Shown: positions 34,671 through 48,342, numbered from the stretch's first letter. The stretch: 64,000 nt of DNA from Mesotaenium endlicherianum (GCA_009602735.1 WELA01006777.1:76637-140636), one strand, 5' to 3'. Made by a program: numbers and translations. The notes: generated from the sequence alone by a model not told the origin.

Positions 34671-35125
34671 TGTAATGAATTAGTTTTTTGATAGACATGA
34701 TATTTATTCAAATATAATATTTAATAGGTTGCACCTGCCGAACTTAAGTTGATTCCTAAGTCTGCAAAACTTTTAGTTTATATAAAATTTAATGACTCAG
34801 CCGGGAACAATAGGCTGATATGTTAGATGAATGGCCAGATGACACCCTCAGGTGGATGGCGATTTGAGATCATGGGAGATGGCTGTGGATTTGGTTAGCT
34901 GAGGTCCTACAGACGTGGTTAAACCCCGGGTAGGTGGTGCCATCGCACTTGCTCTTGAACAGCAAACTCATTCCATGTACATATGCTAGGTATTTCCCTT
35001 CAGTTTGGCATTCGAAAACGAGGCCAACTCTCTGTACAGATTACTGAAAGAACATATGGATCCAAGGTTGCACTCCGTTACACGAATTGCTTACTACCCT
35101 TGCTTGTGTATGAGTTTACTGATGT
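34671..35125 (+). repeat. Decayed LTR fragment of the copy A/B family
   Basis: Starts TGTAATGAAT. Read in reverse complement it follows the A/B LTR, including the CTAGCATATGTACATGGAATG word (its complement CATTCCATGTACATATGCTAG is near 34972-34990). It is heavily changed, and the match fades after about 35125. No coding part is attached, so it is a solo or truncated LTR. Confidence 0.75.
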
Positions 35126-35800
35126 CGCAACGGAGAATGTCGGCAGACGCTAGGCATCGGTACTACTCAAGTGAGAGAGGACTCCTACAGTGGGTGACAA
35201 ACTGAAAGGAGGGACTGCTCCCCAGGCTGGACACTGAACGACTAACGTAAGTGCTGTGGGGTATAAACCCCCTTATTGAGGAGAAAAACCCACAGCTTAT
35301 TAGCTGTAAAAACAAAAAAGAATAGCAAGAGTCTGAACTGGGCATTACTGGGCAGATGGGCTAAAGCAAAATGAGCTATGAAATCCCCCCCGCGAGCTAA
35401 AGGCAAGGGGATGAGGCAAAAGCTGAATGGTAAAAATCGGGAGAAAGAAGAGGACCGTCGAGGGTAATGGACGAGAGGACGACCTCCGGCGAGCCAGGAC
35501 AAGAAAATCCGGGCGGAAGGTACTCCAAGTGGTAAACGTGACAAACGGTGATGGGGCAAAACTCCGTGATAGAGCGCAGAGTCGGAGACACGGGCGAGAA
35601 TCGGCCATACGGGTTGTCAGTGGGGGTGCGCGAGACCTCCAAGAAATCCGCCTGGAGCGCGTTAGCAACGTTGAGGGTGAGCAGCGGCAAAGAGAGCCCA
35701 CGAGCACCGGCCGACAGGAATTGCTCCCGTCAAGCAAGGAAAGAGGGACGTGTACGTGTGATGAAAGTCAGAACAATCAAGGAAACGAAAACAAAACAAG
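35126..35800. other. Unassigned interval
   Basis: Purine-rich stretch next to decayed element E. No coding frame I can support. It may be the 3' non-coding part of E, but no LTR was found. Confidence 0.5.
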
Positions 35801-38650
35801 GAAAAAGGAAAGTGTAATGAGGGGGTCGTAGATTATAGGTGACGGTTTGCATAAAGGGCAAAACCAATTACCTTCAGGGATTTTAGGCAAAGAGGGAGTC
35901 AAACAAGTTAAGTGCCAAACAGCGTTACAACGATCGCACAACAACATAGAAGGGGGCGACAAATAGACCCGCACCCTTGACAGGGGTGCTTAGCTAAGAC
36001 AGTGGCTTGCAACGGGTCAACCTTGTTACGGATGTTAGGCAAGTGGCAGGGTGCGCATTTTGTCATGTTCTCACGAATGGTACGGCCATTGAAACCCTCA
36101 AGTATAAGAACAACATGAGGACTGATGGTACTCACGCGCAAGATGACAAGACCAGCACGAATATCAAGAGTATCCCGCATCTCTCGCTGCAAGTAGACAA
36201 AATCCCCGACCTCAAACTTGACTATATGAGGCTTGTACACCCCATTACGCAGACGAGCGTAGCGGAGCGTATCCCAGTGCTGAGCAATGAGCAAGTTACC
36301 CATGGCAATAGGCATGTGCCTTAAAAACAAAGCGGCTCATTCGTTGAGGTGAGTTAACAAGACGTCATGATCATCAAGCTGAATAAGCATAGTAACTTGG
36401 CGACGGATAGCCGAAGGAAGAAGAGGCTCTCAACCATACAATAAAAAATACGGAGAATATTCACGCAAGGACGCCTGGTTGCTGAAATTATAGCCCATGG
36501 AAAGTCGGGGAATATGTACATCCCAGTCACACATTACACGTGAGAGCATACTTGCGCAAACTGCGCTTGACGGTCTGAACTATACGCTCCGCGAGCCCAT
36601 TCGCTTGAGGGTGGTCGCGAGAAGTAGTACAATGACCAATAAAAGATTTATGAAGCAACTCAGCAAGATCGCCTTGAAACTTTGACCCTTGATCAGTGAG
36701 AACCTCAGCACACGCCCTTATACCGACATAAAACACGCTCAATAAATGCGCGAGCGATGTAAGCACTGCTGACTAATTTGATTCACTTAGTAAGGTGCTC
36801 AATCATGACAAGGACGTAGCGCATACCACACTTAGGGAGAGGTAAGGGTCCACCTATATCCATCATCCAATTACCATCGGTAAAAGAGCCCTCGTAATAG
36901 AAGCGGGTTAAGAACGGACGAGAGTGCATTGAAGGTTTTCTTAACGCGATCACAAGACGTACATGAGTGGACAAAGTCGATGACTTGGATGACCAAACCC
37001 TCCCACCAGATGTCGATTTGCAAGAGGGAACTTGTGCGTCTAACCCCGAAGTGCCTAGACCCCTCATGAATCTTACAAATGGGGTATGCGCAACTCGGGT
37101 GTGGTGAGGAAAAATACGCGAATAAGTCCCTTCATGCAAGTGATATCGGACACAGCAATGCAAAATCCGATCCCGTTCACGTAAAGAGAGAAGTGAAGAG
37201 CAAGCTTGAGTGTGTAAGTATTCCAACACAGCAAAATCGGACCAAACATCGGGAACTCCACGAAGAGGCACAGCTGGACTCACAGCACATGCACCCACAG
37301 GGTGTGGGAGAAGACACAGATTATATGCGGCATGTTAGGCCGGTAGCATATGTTCCTGCTGACTAAACACAAAGCGAGCCCCAGTGATATCTACGTCAGA
37401 AGGATCAGGGTTACGATTGAGACCATTCCGCGTCTTGATTACATAGCCCAGCCTTATGCTCAATCGTGAAATTGTACTCTTGAAGCATCAGGGCCCATCG
37501 TGCGTGTTTACCCGTGAATTTTTGGTTAGTCATTAACTATTTTAGTGGTTGGTGATTGGTTATGAGGGTGAAGTGGGCACCGTAGAGGTAAGGGTAAAAA
37601 TGTACTACGGCCCAGACCGCAGCCAAGCACTCCCCTTCATATGAACTGTAGTTTCGTTTGGCAGAGTTGTTACTACGGCTAGCTTAAGAAACAACGTATT
37701 CATGACCTTCCTCATCCTCCTGAGCAAGCATGGCTCCTAATCCCAGATGACTCCAATTTGTGTAAAGGGAAAAAGACTTCGTACAGTTTGGTCTGCGTAG
37801 GATAGGGGCAAAAGAGAGAACTTTCAGTTTGTCAAAAGCTGCCCGGCTTTTACTAGTCCATTCCCAAGGTGCATCCTTTCTTAAGAGTTTATTAAGAGGG
37901 ACCGCGATTGAACTAAAATCAGGGCAAAAATGATGGTAATGTACTCCCCATGAAGGCCCTTAACCTAGACACATCAGTCGGGACTGGCAGTCGTCGAATA
38001 ACGTCGACATTGACTTGTTGCGGTGTTAACCCCCCCAAGCACGACGTGGTATCCTAGATATGGAACGTGTAGCGATACGAAAGAAAAGGTAAGTCGAGGA
38101 ACTTTGATCGCGCGCCAATTGTACTTTTGCAATTCAAACCGACACTTCTATTGCTCCACGCAACGTGTCGCACGCGCCGCATCCGGCCACGAGGCGGATC
38201 GTTACACTCCTCCCACCTACAAGTGTGCACGTCCCGGGCACTCATGCTTAAACTTGACGTATGTCAAATACACTAAAGACACTAGCATCCTCGAAGACGT
38301 CAAAGACATCCTTGGGTACAGGCATGGGGTAGCAATCAAGCTTAGTAATAGCATTGAGTCCCCAATAATCCCCACACATGCGTTTCTCAGTGTAGTTTCC
38401 CATTGAGTCCTCTTTAGCAGGCATGACGGTGGGTGCGGCAAAATCAGACATGAACTCCTCAATCATGCCAGCCTGCAATAGTTCGGTAATCTTTTCACGT
38501 ACAATGTCGTGTTCAACTTTAGCGTGCCCATAGTCCCGCAGGAATATTGGTTCAGTGGTGGTGAGATCAATGGTGAACGGTGATGTAGTATCGGTAAGTG
38601 AATTCATTTCACCATTCAACAAGCATACACTTTACTCAAAGTCAATACAC
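35800..38650 (-). mobile_element. Element E: decayed Ty3/gypsy element with PHD finger
   Basis: Minus-strand relic related to element D. In element order: reverse transcriptase (about 38.65-37.8 kb; DFAAPTVMPAKEDSMGNY, MCGDYWGLNAITKLDCYPMP), RNase H (about 37.75-37.4 kb), integrase (about 37.3-36.3 kb; VLTDQGSKFQGDL, DHPQANGLAERIVQTVKRSL), the linker with VGDFVYLQREMRDTLD, and a PHD finger (MLLCDRCNAVWHLTC ... NWFCPLCK, about 36.0-35.83 kb). Gag, protease and any methyltransferase are not visible, nor are LTRs. It is broken in many places, so it is old. Confidence 0.85.
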
Positions 38651-39712
38651 AGCCTCCGTGCAAGTATGTGCTTTCAAACGCGAACCCCGTTACATTGAGT
38701 CTTCCTACCTGAGAACTATCCTAACCTAGTACTCCTACTCGCTCTAAAAGCGCCACTCCTTGATCCACATCCCCACACATCTTCCCATGGTGCAACGTTG
38801 TATAACAATGTCACATATATTGCCGGCTCGATTCTCAAAATGACCTAAGCACTGGCTCCGTTTCTGACGCGTACCTAAGGTATATTTCTATCCTAGCATT
38901 CATTTAAATTGTATTTGGCTATAACATTAGGTCTTGGAGCACAGTGTCCTAGTCCCTCCACTGTATTCATGACCAGCCCTTCATGTTGTGCCATTGTATA
39001 TTGCTTACGCTCGCTCCCACTCCTTAGTTGCCACTCCACGCCTCTGTCCTGGCTTGCTCCTTGGTTCATGGTTGCCCTTCTATCCATCTAGAAGTTGTCA
39101 TCTGCCGAGCTGACAAGTTTGTCCCACCTTTGGCTTGTTCGCTATTGGTCACACGGCTACTCTCAATCCTTTATATTACCTTGTTGGGGCTGCATGGCTA
39201 CTCTGTAAACCTTTGGCGAGCTTCCTCGAGTTGGCCCAATTGTTTACGCTCTTATGTCCGATCACTATCAAGGCGCTACTCCTACCTGGACCCCCTACCC
39301 CGATTGTCCTAATTCTTGTGCTACTTTGCCCTTCCTAAGCATCCTATCACTCCAGCCTGGTCGTACATACTCAAATTCTATAAGCTTGTCTTTTGGGTCC
39401 CCATCCTTCTTCCTTAGCTAGTTGCCCTAGGCTCAGATTGGCTCCTTGTCCCTCTGAACCACAACCGGGCCGGGCCAGCCTGTCTGGCCTCGCGTGTCAA
39501 CTTAATCTGTTTGTGGGCATCCCCCTGCCCTCTTGTTACCTCACATCCTTGTGTCGTTTGTCATTTTGATTTAAGATGCACGTGAAGTTGGTGAATTCTA
39601 AGACGCTTTTCAAATATGACTTCATAAGATATTTGTAAACACCACAAATGAATAAATTGTATTTAGTATTTTTCACATCACTAATCATATAAAACCATTC
39701 AACCAGCTACAA
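38651..39712. other. Unassigned interval between element E and pyridoxal kinase
   Basis: About 1.06 kb without a coding frame I can support. The right part should contain the 3' untranslated region of the pyridoxal kinase gene, which ends at 39713. Confidence 0.55.
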
Positions 39713-42700
39713 CTACGAAGAATGATGAAATATTTCTTCGGCAAAATTTTGAATGTTGGGATTTGTGATGTCATCACGACTTTGTATGAGTCGAAGCTCA
39801 AGCTGCTTAGCCTTAGGTTGCACCCCCTCCGCTGCAAAGTCGTGCAATGTTCGTCTAAGAGTAGCCTGTTTAATGAGACACCAATTGCAAAGTCAAAATC
39901 TGGCCTGCAACCTCAATAGATACATTGACCTTTCAAACATTCAGGAAGCACAATTTGTCAATTGCTTACCACAACAATTGTCTTCGTTGTGGAGCACAAT
40001 ATGTCAATCTCAACTATGAAAAGCAATGCAAGTCAATGACCGAGAAAAGTTACGAAGCAAACCTGCAATGAGGCAACTGAGAACTCCGCCGCTTTTGCAA
40101 GATCGTCTGGGTATTTCTGGAAGTCACACCATCAAAAGGATTATATAAATCACACATCTCCTTGGAAGCAACATTTTATGGTCATCAAACGTGCGACAAC
40201 TATCACAAGGGAGCCTCTGGGAGGTATATATATGCACTGAGCTCACCAATCCTTCAAGATAGATCTTCATTTTCGATGCAACCGACAAGAGCAAATTCAG
40301 AGCTGCATTTGCAAGCTAACGCTTGTGGTTCGTTAACCAACACTATAAGTCTGCTCCTGCAAGGACAGGCCCTGCAACAGCAACCTGGTGGACTGCTCAG
40401 CGGTCAGAGTCTGGAAGAGGGGACTTACATACGTCCAGCCAAGCAGGAGAGCTGTCAAGAGGTCGCCAGTTCCCTGAAGAAAAATATAAAGGCAATGAAA
40501 CATCATCCCCTTGGCGACTAGAATACAAGAAACTTCAATCGTGCAACACCTGCGACAGAGACTACACTTGGAACGATTCCAGGCTTGAAAGAGATGTGCA
40601 GCATATTGCCCAAAGTGAGTGAAGGTTTTGGTGATTGGTTAGGTACAGCGGAGCAGCTACTCCATGCAAGCACAAGCTACAACCGTCCTGCACTGACGAG
40701 AAATCTCAGGAGTAGGACAAAGAAGGAGCAGACGTGGATGTGAGGGTACAGGGGGTCCAATACTGCCGCTAGGAGACACAGCAACTTACCGTGAAGTAGG
40801 CCGGCAGCTTCTCCAAGATAATTCTAAAGCGTGACGGAGGCGCACCCTGCCAGCACAAACACAAATTCTTCTCATGTTTTTTGCCTTAGCCGCAGTACCT
40901 CACCCTTAGTGCAGTCATATTTACTTAGTGATGGACACATACGGACATGATCACAACGACTGGGAGTGCGTGTGGAAGGAACCTCAACAGTCCAGGTATG
41001 AGGACTCCTGCGTTACTTCCCCATTTACACATTGACGAAACCATGCCAAGATAGGATGCCACCTTGAGTTCACAGGAGTGGAAAGTAGAAGTTATAACAT
41101 GCAGCACCAACCATTGACATGTCCGCACGAGGAAGTGCCAAGAGCAACAAAACAGGCTCAGACATGTTTCCAAACATACGCTTCTTGCACCTGCAGCAGA
41201 GTCACCTCCTACATCTTTCTCATGGATCCCTTGCACATGCCTTTTTATCAAGCCGGCTTACTTAAAGGAAATTGCGTCCATTACGGCTTCTACTTACGAC
41301 AGAGCTGATTCATCTAACCAGCTTCATCATATGCACTACCCCCATAATATACAAATTAGAGAATGATCTCATTGAAATCGAAGCGCCTCACCTTCTCCTT
41401 GATGTGACTTCCAAGGACCAAAAAATCTTTGCCTATGTCCATGCTTGTGATAACCACCTGCAGGTGTAATCGACTAGTTAGAAGCACATACCTGCTTTCA
41501 CTCCAGCAAACAATAGTCGACACACACGATAACTTTAAATGGTTACCTCACTGTACACTCACAGAGACGACATTCCACTCTTTTCTATCAGTGTGTCAGA
41601 GACCTTCATGGGTAAAGGATGGGGATGTCTGACAACAGCACCACTGGATATACAGACGACGTAAATTTGAGCAAGAGGAGAGAGCAGAGTGCAAATTTAA
41701 ATGATGCAGGAAGGTTATGAAGAATGCACTTGGACCTTGGAGGGCCCCGCTGCATGGAGCGCATCGCAAGCTCGAATGGCATCTCCTACAGACTCGATGC
41801 TGCAAGCACACGCATTAATGACTGCAAGGTAAGGTAGGTTCATTTGGCACCACGTTGTAGAACTATTGCTCACATTTCCAGAGGCTGGCCTCCAAGCGTG
41901 CAAATTGGCTCTGTTACAATTGACTCTAAGCAAGCATGTTTGAGGCTGACCAGGTTTCAGAATAGCTCACCGCAGGCCAGTGAGCTGCTCTGCTTCGAAC
42001 TGATTTGGAGTGACAAGACTCGCTGCTGGGATAATCTGTCGTGATCCATGGCCCCATCAAGCAAGTGAAAACACATAAGGCCTCTCTCTTCAGCTTCAGA
42101 GCTTATTCAATGCAGTAAATTCAGCCAATGGCAGAAGCAATAGTTAGTATGTAGGCATAAATTAGTTGCCTCGTAATAAGGAGCCCACACAAGAGCCTTG
42201 CATGGGAATACCAGCATAGACGTCGTCAAGCTTTTCCATTATGCTCATGTACACACAAAGTTATAGGGACAAGCAGCCACACCTTCTCTTTGTAGACAGG
42301 AACCATGTCGGGTTTAATGTACAACTTTCCGTCGTCGCCCATGACTGGGTCACAGACTGCAAGCAGCAAAGCAGCAGGAAAGTCTTTCACTTGAGATTCT
42401 AAGGAGTCGTTAGCTCTCACACACAAGGTGGTACGCACAAAAGTAGGAAGAACAGCAACATCCAACATCCAACATCCAACAACTAGTAAAGCTCAACAGC
42501 AAATTCCAGAATCAATTACTACCAAGCAGCCACTTTTCACTGTGGGATGGCTAGCTCTACCAAGTCGTCTGCTCACCATATATCAGGTCGGCATTGACAC
42601 TGCGAAGCTTCTCGATGACACGTATCACGGTGTTCAAAAAGGACAGCGACCCGATGTAACCTGCACAGCTGCAACCGACCGTCAAACACTGCAACGTGAC

Positions 42701-44007
42701 AACTTGATATGCAAAGTACTTGTCCAACTCATTTGGGGCCTGGGGGGGCTGGAAGCAGATCCGGTATGCTTCGGTATGTAGGCAAGAAGTCTAGCAGATA
42801 GGTAGGTCTCTCTCATATATTCATTAAGCAGTGCCCCCCCAGTCGCTACACCACGCCATATACATTATGTCCATGTGCAACTTCTGCTGGAGAGCCTGCT
42901 GCAGATGACATGAATTTTACTACGGAACTGTTTGGAACCTCATCTCCAGGTGACTAACGGTACACTGAATACCATGAACAGTTGAAAGCATATGCATGCA
43001 CAGGTCTTCTGGATGCGTTGCACAGGGTACTAAACAATGAAGTAAAGAAAAACGTCAAGAGCGAGAACACATGAGTGGCACAAGAAGATACGGAGAACAC
43101 TAACTAACCCTGCAAACAATATGCAACAAAGACTTTCTGGGTCCCTTTCTTAATATTGCAACTGCTGAATTCTGAGGCTTCAAGTGGGTGCCAAAAATAC
43201 TGTATGAAGTGTGCTCTATCATGCTTGCTCAATCTTAGATGGTAAATATTGCACTACACAGAACGCAGCCCTCCTTGCCTGCAAGAGATATAATGCCACA
43301 TGGTTTAGAGACATCGGAGTATCGAGCTCCTTAAAGGCCCAAAAAGAAGAATCAGTATCAGGTTCAAGCAGCGGTAGCTACAGGCATCAGAAGAAGTAAC
43401 AACCTGTGAGAAGGTGGGTGTAGCGAAGCAGGCCATTTGCTTCTAGCCCCTCTATAAGAGCCCAAAGCTCGTCTCCGTTAAGAACCTGACCCCGCCATGA
43501 AGGATAGCCTGCCAGTTTGAGAGCTATCATAAGTCCACACACGCAGCGGAACTTCTAGGTACAGCACCTGCAGCATGATCTTCACTTAATGCGTACGGCT
43601 TGAGTATCACCTGTGTGGTTTGAGAATTGAACAGAGTTGATGGGGTCAACATCAAATCCCAACAACTGTAGAGGGAATACTGCTGACTTGTTACCAACAT
43701 ACCCCTGCATTGCAAGTCGAAAGAAAGTTAGTTGTAAAGTTGAAAGAGTGATATAAGCCAGTCTTATAGAGGTCCAGCGAATTCCAAATGACTCCAAGAC
43801 ACTTTCTATGAATATCAAACAACTTGTGCTCGTCAACGTAGAAAGCAAACAAGCAAGCAGAGGAAGTTCATGGCCACATTAATCGGCCCATACATTACAC
43901 ACGAATAACTCTAAGATGGGAAGTTTTCACTAACCTGCACAGTATGTGACTGAATGCTCAATACACGGCCTCCATTGGGCAATAGAGCTGAAAGTGATTG
44001 AGCCATA
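39713..44007 (-). CDS. PDXK: Pyridoxal kinase (SOS4/PDXK type), 12 exons, 310 aa
   Basis: Phosphorylates pyridoxal, pyridoxine and pyridoxamine with ATP in vitamin B6 salvage, in the cytosol. Exons on the minus strand: 43936-44007, 43611-43704, 43404-43508, 42577-42660, 42283-42356, 41971-42035, 41736-41799, 41392-41457, 40790-40846, 40429-40473, 40063-40116, 39713-39865. All junctions are GT-AG and all phases agree. The protein starts [19 protein letters not shown] and is almost the length of Arabidopsis SOS4 (309 aa as I recall). Key parts: [13 protein letters not shown] (25-37), [28 protein letters not shown] (119-131), [12 protein letters not shown] (152-163), and [13 protein letters not shown] (228-240), whose Asp231 is the family's catalytic base. 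No transit peptide is seen. Divergent from the RNase HII-type gene. Confidence 0.96.
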
Positions 44008-45223
44008 GAGAGATGGACAACGGATTTCTGTAAAAAGTAAGCTGGATGTATATGCCTTGCTGAGCTGCTTCTACTACGCCTCTTACATCAATAGAAAGTT
44101 CCTGTTTGTGAACTTCATGGTCTCACTTCAAGGTCATCCTGAAAAAAACGTCAGAGATGGGGACACCTAATATTCTCGAATATAATGGCGACTAGCAGGT
44201 TGCTATCCCACAAGCAGATCAAAATAACCAGCAGTAAAAGTTGCAAAGTGGATGTCGATTGTCTACTAAACACTTCGTGTAGCTTACTTCAATGAGAGTG
44301 CAAGTATGGTTTAGAGCATAAGCGCGTGGTAATGTACGTCACTGCCACAGAAACGAGCTCACACGGATAGAGGGCAAGTCGTTCCCGCTATTAAGAGGCG
44401 ATCAAATACTTTTCTTCATAATTCTTCACAAGACGAGGTCCAGTGTGCTGCAGTGTCCTATAGACATTAAGCAATCACGCTAACACGATGGCGACAGTAT
44501 CATCTGATAATGATACGAATTTAAAGAGCATGTAAAACTTCATCTTTTCAAAAAAGTTCCATCTGTAATGTAATCGACTATATAGGCTGAATGGACAATA
44601 ATACGAAAACGGAGTCGGCCCCGCGAAAAAGAGAAGATACACACAATCAAAAGTGCGCCACTACTCAACTTTGATGAGTTATGAGTGCCTCCCAGTATAA
44701 ATCATCAATATCCACTCTTGCAAAAAGACAGCACTTCAGAGGCCAACTTGTAACTGCGCGTTTGGTTTCTCATTATTATGAATGACATGTCGAAGTCGTT
44801 CATTTTCGAGACTGTCATATGGGCTTCTTCCTATCAACGTCGGGTCCGCATTCTTCATGATCATTTGGTGCTATGCTTCTTGGATTTCCTCTAGAAAGCA
44901 GTTACACATGTTTTGTTAGCTCTGAGAGATATCACATCCACTTTTTGACACATTCTTCTGGTACAGTTAGCGTATTTCGCGTGGCACAAGCTCTGTGTTT
45001 TTGTTAAACCGATGGTCTCTGCCGTTTTCAAAGTAAGTGGGTGTTCTGAAGCCTCTTACCAACAAACTGGTGGAAATGTATCAATGGCTTCTTAACGGGA
45101 AAAATGCAACGATATGGCACACCTGCATTGGCAGAATTATGCATCTCTATAACTTCAAAGTCGTTGAGTGCTCACATTGTGATTGCCTGTGTTGTCATTC
45201 GTTTATGTTGGAAGAGTTGCACT
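44008..45223. promoter_or_regulatory. Shared upstream region of two divergent host genes
   Basis: 1216 bases between the start codons of pyridoxal kinase (leftward) and the RNase HII-type gene (rightward). Both promoters and 5' untranslated regions must lie here. No repeat or clear TATA box was picked out. If the RNase gene uses the in-frame methionine at 45104, the interval is 120 bases shorter. Confidence 0.6.
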
Positions 45224-48200
45224 ATGGCAGCTGCGGGCTTGGTGCTGGTTCCACGAAGGTCTCAGCGTCTGGCAAGTCATTTCAATGGAGGTCCGTTGTC
45301 TGGAGCAGCTTCTGGTTTCATCGTAGTATACTATCCTGCGAATTGCCTGCTTTGCTACAAGCTTCGATATTGTGACTTGGTAGTACAACCTTTGACTTCT
45401 ACTGCACTTAGGCTGATTGCGATCACAAATGTATGATTGCTTGATGCACCATGCTCTCATGCGCATTGCTTTTATTGCAGGTCCCTCACTACCACCTACT
45501 TTAGCTTCGGTGGCCCTTCATAGCACATCTCTTCAGATCTCAGCAACTGCTCTAGTGCGGTCAGCAGCTGCTACTTTGACTTCTCAGGCAGCAGAGGTTC
45601 CTGAAGATGGTCTTGGCACAAAACGTATACGCTTACGACGCAAAGGTTCAGCAGCCTCTCTGGAGGCGAACCATGTCATTTGCGGCAGTAAAAATGATGC
45701 GTCGCAAGAGGCAGAGCACAAGCAGGTTGTCAAATCATCTAGGAGATTGAGCAGAAGAGGAGAAGGGAATCCAGGCGCAGAAGGCCTTCAAGAAGCAGAG
45801 GAAGATGAAGCTAGTATCAAGGTGGAGCCAAGGCGAGCAAGAAGCAAAATTGTGAAAGCTGGACCTACACGGGACCTAGAGGTAATACATTCACTTGTAG
45901 TGTCTTGTTCGAGATGACTTTTTGTCTGCATGACAGAGATGTATGACTGCACACTTGGCAGTTCACACTGACTAATGTGGCAGGCCACTGGTCTTCTATG
46001 CAGATTCTACCACCAGGGACTAAGCTCAGCACCACTTGAGTAATAGTGTAAAAGCAGCTCTCAAGTTCTTATGGTATTTGGACAGGCTCTATGATAGCTT
46101 TGTTCGTTGTTACGCATTTCTTCTAGCTCTTGCCCTCCTGTCGTCCAATTTTAATCTTCCTGCTGCAGGCCATGGACGGCGCTTGCACTGAGCGACCGCT
46201 AGAACAGGTTGCATGTACTTGCCACTCATGTCTTTTATCATTTCCGGACGTATTCTCGCAGGAAGAGCTCTGGGCTCAAGGATTTCAACGAGTTGCTGGT
46301 GTTGACGAGGCCGGTCGAGGTCCTTTAGCTGGACCGGTTGTAGCTGCTGCCTGTGTCATCCCAAGCAATGTTTTTCTACAAGGTCAGCGGGGCATATGCT
46401 TGAATCAGTTATTGTTCATCTAGCCATTAGAAAGACTTTCCTGTGAGGATTTGAAAGAGCTCTTCAGCCTCCTACGAGAGGAAGATCATATGTCGCAGTA
46501 TGTGTAGGATGTAGTATGCGGAGCAACAGCAGCTCTCGTCAGACCTCTCATGCAGGTGTTGGCTCTCGTTTTCCATAGGTATTAACGACAGCAAGAAGCT
46601 GACTGAAGTGGCAAGGGACAAGCTTTATGAGGCTATCATCAGCCACCCTGAGATATCTTATGCTGTGAGTAGGTATCTCGAGCGCAACCCCTCAACCACT
46701 TGTCAGGCCCTTGCATACTTGTATCCTATCATACTATTTGAGATGCATAGTAGTACCAAAAGAAGAACATTCCCGAAGCCATGGCCTGTCACAATGTCCA
46801 CAATTTGTTTGTGCACCTGTGGTTAAGGACCGGCATGCAGGACAATTTGTCACTATCACTTGAAAGAGTGCATACGTTGCCCTTTGCAAAACTTGAGCCG
46901 CCTAGTTGTGTCGTGCAGGTGGAGGTCATAGAGGCTCCTGTTATTGATAACATCAACATCCTCCAGGTGATTGTTTGGTTCTACAAGTTGTCAGAGGGAA
47001 TTGCATCCTACGAGCCACAGCTGCATCTGGAACTTTCTTGTATGCACCTCCTACGCCTGCAGTGGAGCTGATAGGGCTGCTGTAGCCAGTCACTTGCAAG
47101 AAGCAGCACCTTGCCTGTTGTGGGCTTTGCGTCGACTTTGTCAGGCCCTTGTCTTGCGCTGTGCACATTACCAGTGCCTTGGTATATATCGTTCAACTCT
47201 GTTGGTCCTCTTAGAATTTCCCTGCATTACTCGAGGGCTGGATGCTTGACCCTTGTGAGCAGGCTACCATGCGGGCCATGGCTGCCTGCATTGCTAAGCT
47301 TGACAGAGGCGGAGAGTTAGTTGCTCCTGACTTTGTGCTTGTCGATGGAAACCGGTTGCCGGACAGCCTGGATGAAAGGAGAGCTCAATTTGTCATCAAG
47401 GTGAAAACTACGGACTGACACACTCTCCTGCCTGAGCTCCTTCTAGATACCTTTGCATAGCATCATACACATAAGGATGGGTTCCTCTCATGCAATATGT
47501 GTGCGTGCATTGCTCATCTTCCTGGGTTGCATTGCACACGTACCTCGTTATATCAAGTCGATGTCCTGCCTTTTTATATTGTCGAAGACATTATGCTGAC
47601 CACACGACCTCATCTCAAAGTCTTGCTCTGCTCAGGGCAGCCGGCTCGTGCACATGCTTTGAAGGATGCGTCCGTGTGCATCATGCAACTGTTCTGTTTT
47701 TCTCACGTCTCATTGCGGCAACGATGGACTCCTCGAGTGCATGCAGGGAGATGCGGAGAGTTATGTAATCGCAGCTGCATCTATCATTGCCAAGGTCACA
47801 AGGGACCGGATCATGGCCAGACACGACGAGTAAGAACGGCCTCCCAAGTGCTCCTGGTCAAGGCTCGTGTCTTAGTGTGATCTGCCTGACAGCAGTAAAG
47901 GTTAAAGTAGACGAGGTGTCTTTGTTTTGCTCTGCGGGCAGTGAGTCTTGAAGGAGCGGCGCAGCGAAAGGCGCTCCCGTGTCGTCGTTTGATCATAGCA
48001 AGGTTGAGCGTTTCTGGCCCACACAGCCGCTCAAAGTTGTCATGCATCTACAGCTGTGGGGCAGGGCCCTGTCCGTTCAACAGAGCCGACTGTTCAAGCT
48101 GTTATATAACAGTGCACTAATGGACGCACTTTGCTTTCAATTTTGCTCTTACGTCTACTTCAAACGACTGTGTCTGTGCATCTTGTGCCTGCAGGCGGTG

Positions 48201-48342
48201 GCCGATGTACGGGTTTAAAAATCACAAAGGTTACGGAACTGCTGCTCATGTGGCAGCCATGGTGAAGCATGGGCCTTGTGAAATCCACAGGAGATCGTTT
48301 GCTCCACTCAAGGGCTGGAACCTGCCTAACACCGGAAGGTGA
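45224..48342 (+). CDS. RNase HII-family protein, 8 exons, 402 aa
   Basis: Cuts RNA that is base-paired with or embedded in DNA. Exons: 45224-45314, 45481-45881, 46169-46382, 46579-46664, 46919-46966, 47263-47400, 47747-47829, 48195-48342; all GT-AG, phases agree. The C-terminal 200 residues are a full RNase HII domain with the DEDD acids at D210 and E211 ([20 protein letters not shown]), D308 ([10 protein letters not shown]) and D328 ([20 protein letters not shown]), and the usual HKGYGT ... [11 protein letters not shown] end. The N-terminal 190 residues are an extension rich in Ala, Arg, Lys and Glu, with a small Cys cluster CTCHSC (180-185). It could hold an organelle-targeting sequence, as plant members of this family are often plastid or mitochondrial. 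Intron 1 has a weak donor, and an upstream in-frame Met at 45104 is an alternative start. Confidence 0.92.

Noticed and set aside
35345-35737. Overlapping frames on both strands at 35.2-35.8 kb
   Set aside because: Low-complexity basic or serine-rich translations with no likeness to integrase, Gag or host proteins.
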